Shown here piece after piece: positions 1 through 10,839 of a stretch of DNA of 64,000 bases. Within the stretch, counting starts at the first letter, position 1. Each line of letters begins with the position of its first letter. The translations under genes were made by a program, and so were the position numbers. Origin of the DNA: Paracentrotus lividus (taxonomy: Eukaryota; Echinodermata; Echinoidea; Camarodonta; Echinidae); contig CALNVZ010003430.1 in NCBI GenBank assembly GCA_940671915.1, positions 20,170,140-20,234,139 on the forward strand. The letters run 5' to 3'. The notes below the pieces were generated by a model. That model was not told the origin of the DNA. It saw only the letters and a program-made list of their open reading frames with translations, and did not search any database.

Positions 1-486
1 CATGATTAGGTTGGCAAATATTAAACACTTTTTGTGTAAGTCATGTACCAGAACCATTTTTAAATTCACAACATATTTACAAAAGCGGGGCTCGGCATTA
101 ATACGGGTGCAGTGCACATGGGTCCTGCTCACCCTTAAATATTTTAGCCATTTGCCTTACGCATACAGGCTTTTACAATATATAAATCCAACTTTAATGC
201 AAAATGGGTTATATCCATTTTTACCGAATCTAGACATAGTTGATACATGTAGAAGTTGGTTTTAAAATAGAAATTAATTTATAAAGATTCTTGCCATGTT
301 TTTTTTTAAATTAATTTTTAAAACTTAAATCCAAACTATATTGTGAACATCGGAGATGAAAAGTATTTTTTTTTTTTCTCCAACATAATTGGCCTCACCG
401 GAAAGTGCTAAAATTGGCGCTAAACCCTATTTGTGACAAAACTATTCAAATACACCATTACCAATAAGGGCGTGGTTATACCATAC
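1..486. other. Left edge, probable intron; no gene seen
   Basis: AT-rich sequence with short T runs. It lies downstream of the donor site that ends the GYPP-rich exon, so it is most likely the next intron of that minus-strand gene. I see no exon-like stretch and no recognisable repeat. Confidence 0.5.
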
Positions 487-632
487 CTGTTGGTAGCTTG
501 CAGGTTGAGGGGGATAGCCTGCTGCTGGTTGGCCCGCTTGGGGGTAGCCTGGTTGACCTGGAGGGGGGTAGCCGGCTGCTGGAGGTATCCTGCCTGCGGT
601 TGGGTGGGTATGGTGCACTGCCAGGGGGTAAG
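487..632 (-). CDS. Internal exon, Gly-Tyr-Pro-rich protein (LITAF/CDIP-like candidate)
   Basis: Read on the minus strand, an acceptor (gtgacag) precedes position 632 and a donor (ACAG then GTATGG) follows position 487. The 146-nt exon is open throughout when entered in phase 1 and leaves in phase 0. It encodes about 49 residues dominated by GYPPPGQPGYPQAGQPAAGY and similar Pro-Gly-Tyr repeats. Such tracts are typical of disordered, membrane-associated N-termini (LITAF/CDIP1, annexin A7/A11, DAZAP2-type proteins); the zinc-binding or annexin part that would decide the family lies beyond the left edge. The exon at 3872-3967 ends in the matching phase and begins with PPPPYPGPG-type sequence, so the two probably belong together. 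The first third of the exon fits the GYPP pattern better in another frame, so a base error there is possible. Confidence 0.5.
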
Positions 633-1317
633 CTGTCACCCCAAGACAACAAAAAAAAAGGTTAATAGAATGAAATTTAATTTAGTTAAAATACTTGTTT
701 TATCTAAGAATATATGCATAATGTAAATGTACCATGCCTTAATATTAATACCACTAAACATATCTGAGTCCATACTGTTTAGGGACAGTACTTTGTTATA
801 TTATCAAAACCACCAGTTTTATACAAATTTCTTTAAAGGATTTTGCATCAAAAAAGATATTTCAAAACTAAGATTACTTTTGAAAGCGTTTGTATTAAAA
901 AGATTTCAATATGACTTTTATAAGATGTACAATTAAATTATTATGATTGTAGTAACTTCGCCCTTTAAAATGCACCCACTTCGCACGCAAACCTCAATGA
1001 GACAAATAACTGGAACCAAGGTCCAAGTACAACAAGTGTAATCAAGATAAACTGCAGATTTGCAAGGTGTATCTTTGCTGGTACTTTTGAAGTACTCCAG
1101 ATTTAGTATTTGATAATATGCTTGATCACATAAATCATCAAATATTATGTACAGTACATGGAAATTGCAACATTATATCTTGATAGATTATTACAGTTAC
1201 ATGTATGTGTTGAAAAGAAGTAAACATATGAACATTCATCATTGCTAAGGCCAAGTAAAAAAATAAACATGTTAATCGTCCGGACTTTTCAAAAAAGTTG
1301 GATGAGGGAGGCCCTTA
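633..1317. other. Intron sequence, nothing recognised
   Basis: AT-rich DNA between the GYPP exon and the element at 1318. It contains TACATGTA at 1198 but no exon signal or repeat that I can identify. Confidence 0.45.
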
Positions 1318-1773
1318 CACTGTAAAAAAAAGGTAACTCGCAAGAAAATGAGTAAACTAATGCTTTACTCCCAACGGAGTAATTTTGTTTACACTTAACA
1401 GAGCTAGTAAAAAGATAACGCGCAAGAAAATGAGTAAACATTATTATGCTTTAGTCCCAACGGAGTAAATTTTGTTTACTCTTAACAGAGTAAAAAGGGT
1501 AACTCGCAAGAAAATGAGTAAACTAATGCTTTACTCCCAACGGAGTAAATTTTGTTTACGCTTAACAGAGCTAGTAAAAGGTAACTCGCAAGAAAATGAG
1601 TAAATTAATTGTTTACTCCTTTTGAAGCTAGGAATCATACATAGATGACTAAAAGTTACTCTTTTCTGAGTAACATTTGGCTCTACTGCATGAGTAATAT
1701 TTTTTACTCAATTTCACGCGAGTTACCTTTTTGCTCAGTATTGGGTAAGATTTTACTCATTTTTTTTACAGTG
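1318..1773. mobile_element. TA-flanked non-autonomous DNA transposon (CACTGTAAAAAA ends) with internal tandem repeats
   Basis: The ends are inverted: CACTGTAAAAAA at the left and TTTTTTACAGTG at the right. Each is flanked by TA (1316-1317 and 1774-1775), the target duplication expected of a Tc1/mariner-type insertion. Inside, a unit of roughly 82-85 bp starting with GGTAACTCGCAAGAAAATGA is repeated about four times (near 1331, 1413, 1498 and 1579). The right part carries the inverse, GCGAGTTACC. There is no coding capacity. The element sits in the intron of the GYPP-rich gene. A relative with CACTGCAAAAA ends is at 34065-34741. Confidence 0.75.
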
Positions 1774-2779
1774 TATTATTTGTTATTTTGTTATTTTTTT
1801 CCAAAATGGCTGCCGCGTCCAAGGTGGCCGCCATATTCATATTTTGAAGAAGATTTAATGCTGCTTTTAGTTTAAGGTGCAATGCAGGTCCACAAATGAA
1901 GATATACATGTATCATATTGTCCACTTGTCAAGTCAGTTGCCAATATCAATCAGTATTTTGCAGCTTGAATGACAAGTGATCAGTGAGAGATTTTACAAC
2001 ATGTAGATCAGGGGTTTTCAAAGTGTGGGGCGCAAGAATTTATTAACGGTACTGATGAATTGCTTAATTGGGGTCACACCAGTCCTTGTTATGACAAAAT
2101 TTAGTTGGTCTGGGGTCATGAACAAAAATGTTTGGGAACCCCTGATGTTATATTTGATTGCACAACTCATTCAAGTCCACACAGACACTGTTTAATAAAT
2201 TTTCTTATGCTTTTATAATGTTTCATTGCCATCATGTGTTTGAATGTTTTACTCAAGAACTAAAAAATAACATACACCATGTACTAACTACTCATGTGTG
2301 TCTAACCCATTTACGTTGTGTTGGTGAATTTTAAAAAACAAAACAAAAAAAACAACAAAAAAAACAATAACAAAAAATCGAGGCGGCACCAAAAATCGAT
2401 GCGGGCGGGGACGATCAACATGTTTATTTTTTTACTTGGCCTAATAAATATGGACATAATGACACATGCATTCTATATTTTACACAGAGAAGCATTTCTC
2501 CATTTTCCATGTACACTTGTAAAATAAAACAATAAAAATGTTTAAAAAAACAAGAGCTATTGGATAGGTTGATGCCAATAAAATATGTCCCAATATTATT
2601 CAACATGATCAAATGTTATCCCACAGGAAGAGAATGCACATGATATCTAATGAGACACTTCAACAAGAATCTTGTACATGTAAATATATATTTATTTCAT
2701 TAATAATTTTTTTTTCATTCTACATCCTCTTTAGCACACTCTGAAAGAGTATTATTTCTTTCCTGTTTTCAGTAAAAAT
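1774..2779. other. Intron sequence; short CpG-containing motif only
   Basis: Non-coding. The only notable string is at 1803-1835, where CAAAATGGCTGCCGCG and a GGTGGCCGCCAT half recur as near-repeats resembling YY1 sites. There is an A/AAC-rich run near 2330-2380. No exon recognised. Confidence 0.4.
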
Positions 2780-2916
2780 CAGGGGCGTTTCATGAAAGGA
2801 CTTGTCAGACATTTTATCCGACAAATTTGCTCTCAGCCAATCAGATGCAATGGATTTCAGTAGCTTTATAACAGTTTGTTGGATCAAACGTCCGACAAGT
2901 CCTTTGATGAAACCAA
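2780..2916. mobile_element. Short MITE with GTTTCATGAAAGGACTTGTC ends
   Basis: Left arm GGGGCGTTTCATGAAAGGAC and right arm GTCCTTTGATGAAAC are inverted copies. Both continue inward with a shared CTTGTC/GACAAG segment and a CCGACAA motif. Total length is about 135 bp. I know this pattern as a short dispersed repeat of marine deuterostomes; assignment to a superfamily is not possible from this copy. Confidence 0.6.
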
Positions 2917-3010
2917 ACCAGGAAAACACTTTTCAGAGTGACCCATCTACAAATATTCCTCGACATTGTGGGAAGCAGGAACTTCACATGTACAAATGTA
3001 ATATCGTCTG

Positions 3011-3156
3011 TTGGGAGCCATAAGGGCGTTATTGCATCTTATAGATGTTCCGTTGAGAGCCATAAGGGCGCTATTACTGTACAAAGTCAATGGTAATAGC
3101 GCCCTTCTGGCTCCAAACGGAAACATCCTTGATCTGCAATAGCGCCCTTCTGCCCC
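3011..3156. repeat. Fold-back repeat (AAGGGCG palindrome)
   Basis: A left arm of about 67 bp (3011-3077), with two GAGCCATAAGGGCG-type motifs, is followed after about 13 bp by an inverted right arm (3091-3155) containing CGCCCTTCTGGCTC and GCGCCCTTCTG. The RNA would form one long hairpin. No coding potential; probably a MITE. Confidence 0.6.
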
Positions 3157-3871
3157 AAGTCGACGTATGTTGTACAAACCAACAAATACAGTACATCCTC
3201 TGTACATCCTCTTCTCAGAGCAAAATGGACTTAAGAGGCCAGGTTACACCATAGCAATAAAAATAACCACCATTTATATTAAAATGCACTGTACATAATA
3301 GTACATATATCACCAATCAGTAAAATGTAGTGGTAAAGCATGTGGCTGTGGTGCAGCCACATCAAGGATATTGCATGTGTGTACCACATAAAAATGTAAG
3401 GAACCAATTTATTTAGTTAGCAGATACATGTAGTTTGTTTTGTTTGTTTTCATTTATTTATTTTTTAAATTTTTTTACAGTATTGCCACATGTAAGAGTA
3501 ACCACGGTATGTTTGTAAGTTTTGGTAGCATAAAGAGAATGAGCTTTATTTTTTTTTAGATCTCCGAACTATACAGTATTCACACCCTAATTGTTTCTGT
3601 ACTAGCATAGCTACATGTATAGGCATACCTGCCAACTTATAATACCTAAAATAGGAACAAATGGGAATATATTTTTCAAAAATAGAAACATTCAATACCC
3701 CTTTGACTTACTACACAAACCTGACCTGGAAAATAGGAATGTTCATTGAGTTTAATAAGCCTCAATAATCAACAGAATAGGAGTATTCCTATTGATAGGA
3801 ACAGTTGGCAGATACATTTAATAGGTGTAGAAGAAGACAGTAGTTGATGAGTTAATACTAGGAATACAAAC

Positions 3872-3967
3872 CTTTGTCATCAGCTCCTGGTCCTGGGTAG
3901 GGTGGTGGAGGTTGGTCCGGACTTGGTTGTCATTGTGTCTTTCTTTGTAGATTGTTCAAAAGCAAGT
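3872..3967 (-). CDS. First coding exon of the Pro-Gly-Tyr-rich gene, frame broken
   Basis: Minus strand: an acceptor (TGTTCTTAG) at 3968-3969, about 34 nt of 5' untranslated sequence, an ATG at 3933 after AAAGACACA, and a donor (AAAG then GTTTGT) at 3871. The coding part reads MT... and then PPPPYPGPGADDK-like sequence, but a base appears to be missing so the frame closes early. The duplicate at 15772-15836 is broken at a different place. Comparing the two suggests an intact exon ending in phase 1, which fits the GYPP exon at 487-632. I infer the breaks are sequencing errors and not a pseudogene. Confidence 0.45.
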
Positions 3968-4352
3968 CTAAGAACAGAAAAGGCAACAAAGAAAAGGAAA
4001 GAAAAACAGATAACTTAGTTTTTCTATCAAATTATATTTTTTATCATCTTCCAATCTCACATGAACACTGCACTGAAATTCCCCAAGGGCACTGGAAAGG
4101 ATTATCAAAGCTTTTTAAATCAATGTTTAGTTCTTTTAGTTTATACATGTAAACATGTAAGGAAAGTTACTACAATTATGACACCAAAAAGTCTGAAAAC
4201 AAATGCTGAGCTTAGTAAAGGAAAGAAAGGAGGTTGCACAGGACTTCACTACATGTATGGGAGGCCATAAGGGCCATGTTGATTATACGTAAGTAAGAGC
4301 ATAAATCATAAAATTTACATACTAATTTTATTATTTACGATATAGAACTATA

Positions 4353-5236
4353 CAGTGTGTCCCACAAAAATGCTAATGGCACTTTAGATGGGTATAATAT
4401 TAAAATTACAAAACTATATTCCTTATATCTCTACACCCGTAAACTACCTTCGTTTTCTACAACTGGATGAAATTTTATGCGATATGGTCCAAGAATCTTA
4501 AAGATATGAGCATTTTGTCATCACACATCGGGAAACCTCTCCATCCAAGTTTGTATTGAGTAGTACCGATGTGTCAATAAAAGAAACCCAAGTTTGATCA
4601 TAAATAATACTTAGTAAAATATTTCAGTGGTATTTATGAAATTTATATCACTGTTAAGTGCAACTCATTACCATTCTAATGATATGTCCTTCAGCTCACC
4701 AATATCACGCCTCGCTGAACCTCATTGTTCTGAAAAATTCTTGCAAAATTGTGAGTGCTTCAACTTTCACGCTCCTTGATGATCAAAGTTGGGTTTCCTC
4801 TTCGTATTTTGAAAACTCATTTCAAGGAGCATGAAAGTGAACACTCACAAATTTGCAAGACTTTCAGAACAATGGGGTTCAGCGATGCGTGGTAGTGGTG
4901 AGCTGAGAGACATATCATGAATGGTAATGAGTTGCACTTTACAGTGATATAAACTTCATAATCACTACTGAAATATTTTGCAAATTGTTTATGATGAAAC
5001 TTGGGTTTCTTTATTCGATTACCCGGTACTTCTGAATACAAAACTTGGAGGAGAGGTTTCCTGATGTGGATGAAAAATGATCATTTTTGTGATTATTAGA
5101 CCAATCACTAAAATTTCCTCCATTTGCAGGAAATGAAAAGGTAGTTTGCGGGTGTAGAGTTATAATTAATGTAATATTGTAATTTTAATATTATACCCAT
5201 CTAAAGTGCCATTAGCATTTTTTGTGGGACACACTG
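4353..5236. mobile_element. 884-bp palindromic mariner-type element, CAGTGTGTCCC ends
   Basis: The ends CAGTGTGTCCCACAAAAATG and its inverse are flanked by TA on both sides (4351-4352, 5237-5238). The inverted match continues inward almost to the centre near 4795, so the whole element is one giant imperfect hairpin with arms of about 430 bp. Matching arm segments include GTGAGTGCTTCAACTTTCACGC against GTGAACACTCAC and related blocks. There is no transposase. The counterpart in copy 2 is 16260-17150. Confidence 0.8.
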
Positions 5237-5247
5237 TATACTTGCAT

Positions 5248-5306
5248 ACCCTTGCATATTGACCTCAAATCGTAGATTAGCGATTTGAGGTCAAATAGCA
5301 AGGGTA
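5248..5306. repeat. Short perfect-looking hairpin
   Basis: ACCCTTGCATATTGACCTCA... is followed after seven bases by its inverse ending in AGCAAGGGT. The arms are about 25 bp and the core is GACCTCAAATCG / CGATTTGAGGTC. It lies just outside the mariner-type element. Function unknown. Confidence 0.6.
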
Positions 5307-5664
5307 GCAATATATTGCTTATTTTAATGTAAATCAGCCAACAAAGAAAAAAAAATTCAAAACACACCATCAATTCTATGCAAAATAAGTTAGACTCAAG
5401 ACCTCTGTCTTTATTTTCTGAAAGTGTTTTTTATATCGTTTTATATCCAAATGAAAAGTTGTCTTTATTCTGAAGCCTTTGTCTATATTTCTAAGATTTA
5501 AAAAAAAAATTCTCTACTGATCTTTGATGTCATGCTTACAAGTTTACCAATTATAAGCCAGGCAAACATATTTCTTAATGGCCATGTGTTTTATAGTGGG
5601 CCCATATAGGTGGTGTTGTTACATTTGCGCGACAAGTACGGAAATAAATAATGATATAAATGCT

Positions 5665-6345
5665 AATACATGTGCTATATGGGTATGCTTTGGATTAAGT
5701 TGAAGGAATTAATCTCGCAATTACTTAAAAGTAAAAGAAATGCAAATGGTTAATTATTTTATGAGTAATTAGCGTTTAATTAACTCTGAGTAGCCATTTT
5801 GCATTGTGGAGGAGGAGGAGGAGCATGAGGAGGAGGAGCATAAATTTCTATTCTTTAACAAATTAAGCTTTTACCTTCACATTACCTAAACATTAAACAG
5901 TTTTAATTGGAACATCATCCATTTATGAGTAAAAATGGATCAAAGCTGAACTTAAGGATACCTAATTAAGCTAATTAAGCTAATTAATTAATTTACCTAA
6001 ATGAGTAAGATGGTAGTTTAAATTGAAAATTGGTGTCAAACCTTTATATCGATGCTATATGGGTAAATTGGGTATTAGTTTGAAGGGAATTAATCTAAAA
6101 GGGTAAAGAAAATACCCGTGGTCAATTTATTTATGACTAATTAACGATTAATTAACTCAAGTACCTATTTTTTGTACAGCAGATGATTGAGGGGAACATA
6201 ATTTCTATTGCTCAGTTAGACAAATGAGTTATAAATATCATTGAACATAACATGAAACAGTTTGATTATGGATTGTAATTTATGAGAATTAATAGTGGGT
6301 CAAATTTACACTCATTAATAGTTACTTAATTAAGCTAATTAATGG
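5665..6345. repeat. Diverged tandem repeat of about 385 bp, TAATTA-rich
   Basis: Two units share an ordered set of strings: GCTATATGGGTA, AAGGGAATTAAT or similar, TAATTA clusters, AACATAAT/CATAAATTTCTATT, AAACAGTTT, TTTATGAG and AAGCTAATTAA. The first starts near 5665 and the second near 6050. They include several AATTAAGCTAATTAAG-type runs. A GGAGGAGGAG microsatellite sits at 5806-5841. Non-coding. Confidence 0.55.
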
Positions 6346-7200
6346 TATAACCTCATATGTTTAACTCCTCAGAGATACACATTGTACATGTATATACTGT
6401 TCACTAGTCTTTGAACCAAGAAAAAAGTCAAATCCCTCGATATAAGTCCGATTGCATCATTTGTATCAACAATAAGAACTGTAATATATTTTATTGAAGT
6501 TTTAAGTGTTTACAAGTAATTAGTGTAATGCAAAAAAAAAAAAGTTATATTCTGGGTAAATAAACATCCATACAATAATATTTCCCCAAATTTTCCGATC
6601 TGAAATTTTCGCTGGAAAGATGATTGCGCAAAATTATTTTATCACAACTAACCCCTAACAAGTTATACATGTATATTGTTGGAAAGGTCTGACTTTGAAG
6701 AGTTCAAATATGCATGTTATTTTCTTGTAGGGTCCTTAGTTTTTCTCTGCCAAGATTTTTCTGGAAGTACTTTTATCTCACCTTTTTTCACATATTTTGA
6801 TATGTAACTTCTTATGACTTAACCCTATCCCTTTTCAGAATGATTTTTTGAATTCTTCAGACAATTCTCTTTCAGAATATGTATACTTTTATGGGTATAG
6901 GGTGTCAAATATAAGAATAATACTCTATTAAATAAAAACAGTACAATTTCTTTGAAACATATCATGTAACGGAAAAGGGCCCACCTCAAAACGCATGGCC
7001 TAATATACTGTCTTTTTTCTATGTAGAATTTGCCATTGAATCATAAAATCATAAATGAAATGATAAGGGGGAACCTGGGAAATTTCTATAAAAAACACAT
7101 TAGTAAACAATATGAAAACATGATGATTCCATCGCGCACTGTAGAAATACATGTATATGCCTCCGCTGAAATGGCACATTCATCTATTCATTTTCCTTTA
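6346..7200. other. Non-coding, nothing recognised
   Basis: AT-rich sequence with TACATGTA at 6385 and 6665. There is no exon-like GC-rich coding stretch and no clear inverted repeat. Confidence 0.4.
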
Positions 7201-7204
7201 TACA

Positions 7205-7720
7205 AAAATATCTTTGACCTTGACCTTTAACCTTGTTACATCAAACATAATCAGATAATTGTCCCTCCCAGATTTTGACCTCTGTGACCCTTGACCACCT
7301 TCCTATGGCGATACACAAACTAGCCATAAGATTAAAGTTTAAATATTGAACTCGAGTTATTGCAGTAACAAACTCAATACAGTCATTCAGGGAATTTCAT
7401 ATTTTGACCAGTGACCCTTGACCTTTGACCTTCATAATCCAATCGGACCATCTTCCTATGATGATACGTGTACATGCAATTACTACCCCTAGGTTTAAAG
7501 CTCATATCTCAACTGATTTTCGAGATATCGCGATAAAGATCAAGAAACTCAATTCATGGAATTTCGGAAATTGACCATTGACCAACATACTCCAAAATCT
7601 AATCACATCGTCTTCCTATGGTGATACATACTATCCCCAAAATTGAAGTAGATGTCTCAAGTGGTTCTTGAGATTTTGCGATAACGATCAAACGGGAAAG
7701 GCGGATACCCTGAAAACATG
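7205..7720. repeat. Tandem TGACC-rich repeat (about 170-bp period)
   Basis: Three diverged units each contain runs of TTGACC/TGACCTTTGACC followed by a conserved CTTCCTATGGTGATACA-like string and then a GAGATATCGCGATAACGATC-like string. The conserved CTTCCTATG motif occurs near 7300, 7450 and 7611. TGACCTTTGACC has the form of a direct-repeat nuclear receptor site, but its repetition points to a dispersed repeat family. Confidence 0.6.
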
Positions 7721-8490
7721 ATGCCTCCGGGGCGGCACCACCTTTGAACGGGTTAAACCTAGACCTAGGTCCTAGATCGTCAATGTATCCCAGTGCAGGA
7801 CCATTCATTCACTATTTAGGTTATTCATTTCAAGAATCTTGACAATGTAGTTTGACAATAGATCTACAAATTACAATACATGTCAATATTTTTTATTTTT
7901 AAAATTAACGTTAACTGTTAGGCCCTATTTAAACTTAGACATCTTCTAAGTTAATTATGATGCAGGCAAGATGTCTTTTGCCTTGCTTTTGGCCTTCTTT
8001 CCTTTTTCTGACATGTGATGTGAGCCCTATTTTAATCTCTGCAAACCAACAAGAAAAAAGTAAAAAGGTTCACTTGTCAAGGCCAAGGGCAAGGCCATGC
8101 TACCTGAGCTGAGCTGAGCTTGGCAGACGAAGTGAAGGGGCACGGCTGCTAGCTGCCCGGTCCGTGCAGGCGAAATGGGCGCTGGCCGCCCTGGCATGGG
8201 CATGGCACACAGTCACAGACACGGCACAAACAGTCACACACAGACAAAAACACGACAGTACAGTCAATACTCACTTACTTTAATTCACTGTGTCTGTGAT
8301 CCAAGTTTTAAATTAATTCGAACATACATGTAATCCGTGCATCAACTATTAAATACATTTATTACAGTATAATAATCTCATAAACTTACCACAAAAATTA
8401 TCTTGTCAAGTTCGTACGTCACGTATCTTGTGTACATAAAATATGGGATCTTGTTATTAGTCTCTATTTAGCTCGCATTGAATTAATACT
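7721..8490. other. Non-coding; GC-rich patch at 8090-8260
   Basis: Most is AT-rich. At 8090-8260 the base composition rises, with GAGCTGAGCTGAGC and GGCACGGCTGCTAGC strings and a run of CACA/CAGACA. It could be an untranslated exon or a promoter-proximal segment, but no open frame or splice signal decides this. Confidence 0.35.
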
Positions 8491-8507
8491 TATCGGTAGA
8501 GTTAAAC

Positions 8508-9072
8508 CGACCAGCCCCCGTCGCGAAGCGACGGGAACTGACGAACCAGTAGACATATTTGGCGAAGTTTTGAAAATATCTATACAAGACCACAAATTTC
8601 GTGGTCAAAAATACCTTATTTGAATTCATACTCACATTGAATCAAATCTTTGAAGTTTTTCCTCGAATTGGTGACATCTGCGAATGTTTCACATGAAGTA
8701 ATCAACTAATAATGTAGAAAAATATAGGAAAATTGAGTCCATCAACGTATATTTCTCCGTGCGTGCGTTGTCTTCGCCATACGTCTTCGCACAGTAAAAT
8801 GACGTCATAGCAAAATGGCAGCGATGGCACCAACACTATGAGAAGAGACAAGGCCAACGGAAAATTCAATTTGGTAAGTCAAGAAGCTCTTATATACTTT
8901 CATTTTTAGTCGTTGTTACGCGTGAAACATCATAGAAACCTTACAACAACATTTTAACATTAGATTGATTAAATTGACGAGTATAATCACCTGAGCGCTC
9001 ATCATCGCTGATTATTTCGCTGTAAATGGAGGTGGTGGAAGTACAGCCCCGTCGCCTTCGGCAACGGGGCTG
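8508..9072. repeat. Two CCCGTCGC hairpins 540 bp apart
   Basis: CCCGTCGCGAAGCGACGGG at 8518-8536 and a longer near-palindrome beginning CAGCCCCGTCGCC and ending AACGGGGCTG at 9044-9072 are both GC-rich stem-loops in AT-rich DNA. They might mark the ends of a transposon, but the flanking bases do not form a convincing inverted pair. Confidence 0.4.
8795..8880 (+). promoter_or_regulatory. Candidate promoter with CRE and YY1-like site plus donor
   Basis: TGACGTCA, a full CRE palindrome, lies at 8800-8807. It is followed by CAAAATGGCAGCGATGG, like a YY1 initiator element, and about 60 nt later by TTG then GTAAGTC, a strong donor (8874). This is the look of a TATA-less promoter with a short first exon. 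The ATG-led frame inside is only a few codons long, so a non-coding first exon is likely. It could also drive the minus-strand Pro-Gly-Tyr gene in the other direction. The site persists in copy 2 near 20747. The arrangement resembles the promoter at 53.0 kb. Confidence 0.4.
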
Positions 9073-9124
9073 TGTATAGTTACGGTAGAGTACCAAAGCA
9101 GTATAGAATATTAAGATAATATCC

Positions 9125-9690
9125 AACACTCAAATAATATATAGAATTATTAACGTTATTTAATATCTTTAAAACATATCTTAAATACATATTAATGAGA
9201 TTTAACAATTCTAAATTGGATTTACATTTTAAGTCATCATAATTCGTTGGGGGAAAAGACTAAGCCATTTATCACAAATAGTCTTTTTATCAGTACAGTT
9301 CCCGTTTTAAAGCCACTTGACAGAAAATTTGTTAGCCAAGTTCGGCTCCCGTGTACCCAACACTGACTACCATTACAAGCTCTGTTTATTATTCGACAGT
9401 GTCACCAACAAAGAGAATCTCTCCACAAGTAAAAAAGAAAGAATATTAATTCTGACACATTATGCACTTTTAACTCATACGACATTAATGTCTGTTAATT
9501 AAGACTATCATTATCACTGTTATTTGTCACCGGCTATTTCTGGCTGTGATGGAAGAAGTGCACATGATAACGGATGTCGTCACATAAACTATGAATTTGT
9601 GCCAATTATTTAGAAAAGGAAAATGCATTTGAAAAAATCTTAAAATCGCAAAAGGCTAGTATTCTTGTCAAAATATCAACCGCACTCGGT
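9125..9690. other. Non-coding, nothing recognised
   Basis: AT-rich with no inverted repeat, tRNA-like box or plausible exon that I can support. Confidence 0.4.
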
Positions 9691-9729
9691 TGAAAAAAAA
9701 GTCCCAATAGCCGATCAAACATGGGAGCC

Positions 9730-9915
9730 GAGGAGGCAAAGGAGGCGGGGGGTGGGGGGGGGGGGCAAATCTTTGGTTTTCAGATTATTGAACACCCAAA
9801 CATTGTCTAAGTCAGAGTAAGTGTTAGGGTTAGGTCATGAGTACGGCCAGGGGTAGGCGAGGTCGTTTCACTTGGGTCAGCCATGCAAAAAACAAAAAAC
9901 AAACAAACAAGCAAC

Positions 9916-9946
<31 letters not shown>

Positions 9947-10020
9947 CAAAACAAAACAAAACCAAATAACAAACAAACAAACAAAAAAAAACATAAATAA
10001 ATAAATAAATAGACATAGAA
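9730..10020. repeat. G-run, (AAAAC)n and (AAAT)n low-complexity cluster
   Basis: A GGCGGGGGGTGGGGGGG tract at about 9744-9766 is followed by A/AAC-rich DNA, then about nine AAAAC units near 9917-9961 and AAAT units near 9990-10010. A poly-T tract of more than 20 bases follows at about 10269-10295. In the copy 2 counterpart these homopolymers change length. Confidence 0.7.
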
Positions 10021-10426
10021 AATATAAAGCGGGTGAGGGCCTACTCTACCACCCCCATCCCATTTTTAAAAATTATCATGTGTAGGCTTATTATACTACA
10101 CGTTTTTTTTTTTTTGTTTTTGTTTTTTAATAATTTCAGGATCAAGAAAAGAGGGTACATCATTATTTTGTATCTTCTATACCCATGATAAATATATACA
10201 AAGATGTTTCAGCAAGAATGCCCGACTCCAAACAGAACTGTGTGATAAGCTTACTCTTTGCAGCTGAAGATTTTTTTTTTTTTTTTTTTTTTTTTACATC
10301 TTGGAAACTTTTCTTTTTCTTTCTACTCTTCAGATATTGGAGAGTGCCACCTATAAGATATCCTGAGCCATCATAATTGCACCATCACTGAAAAGGATAT
10401 AAAGCCTAATTGCTTCAACCAAATTT

Positions 10427-10539
10427 GTCGGCTCAGCAATGTGGATACTTCGAAAGTTTAATGGCTAGAACACTTGTATGTCTCACAAAAGGTGTGGGTT
10501 CAATTCCCACTCGAAATCTTTCTACATGCGCTATCCGAC
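10427..10539 (+). repeat. GTCGG-ended tRNA-like element
   Basis: It starts GTCGGCTCAGCAATGTGGAT and ends CTACATGCGCTATCCGAC, an imperfect inverse of the start. The core has a Pol III B-box-like GTGGGTTCAATTCCCAC, and ACTTCGA/TCGAAAT at its edges could pair as an acceptor stem. About 100 bp upstream is a conserved lead-in, GTGCCACCTATAAGATATC and ATAAAGCCTAATTGC, also found in front of other copies. Confidence 0.7.
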
Positions 10540-10655
10540 AGTTTTGATACTTCTCAAGATTAAAAAAGAAGGTTTTTTTTCCATATATGGCTAGCTCAGA
10601 AATTACACGTAGGCCTATAATTCAAATTTAAAATTAATTATTTATATGACGTAGC

Positions 10656-10836
10656 CAGGGGCCGCGGAGCGTTTTTGAAAGTGGAGGGGCTGAGCCGAAG
10701 TGGGGGGGGGGGGGGGGGGGGGGCTGAACAGGCTAAAAATCACAAATGTATGGTCATTTTTGCATTTTTGTACACGTTGGCTGAAAAAAGTGGGGGGGCT
10801 GCAGCCCCCCCAGCCCCCCCGGCTCCGCGGCCCCTG
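10656..10836. mobile_element. 181-bp MITE, CAGGGGCCGCGGAGC ends, 5-bp duplication
   Basis: The ends CAGGGGCCGCGGAGC and GGCTCCGCGGCCCCTG are inverted copies, flanked by GTAGC on both sides (10651-10655 and 10837-10841). The interior has a long G run near 10702-10722 and a GCAGCCCCCCCAGCCCCCCC tract. CAGG ends with a 5-bp duplication suggest a hAT-related lineage, but no transposase is present. The copy 2 version is 22574-22747. Confidence 0.75.
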
Positions 10837-10839
10837 GTA

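Noticed and set aside
1331..1640. Regularly spaced repeats resembling a CRISPR array
   Set aside because: Units of about 82 bp are nearly identical throughout with no unique spacers, and they lie between transposon ends in an animal intron.
9824..9838. TTAGGG-like repeats suggesting telomeric DNA
   Set aside because: Only about two units, so chance is sufficient.
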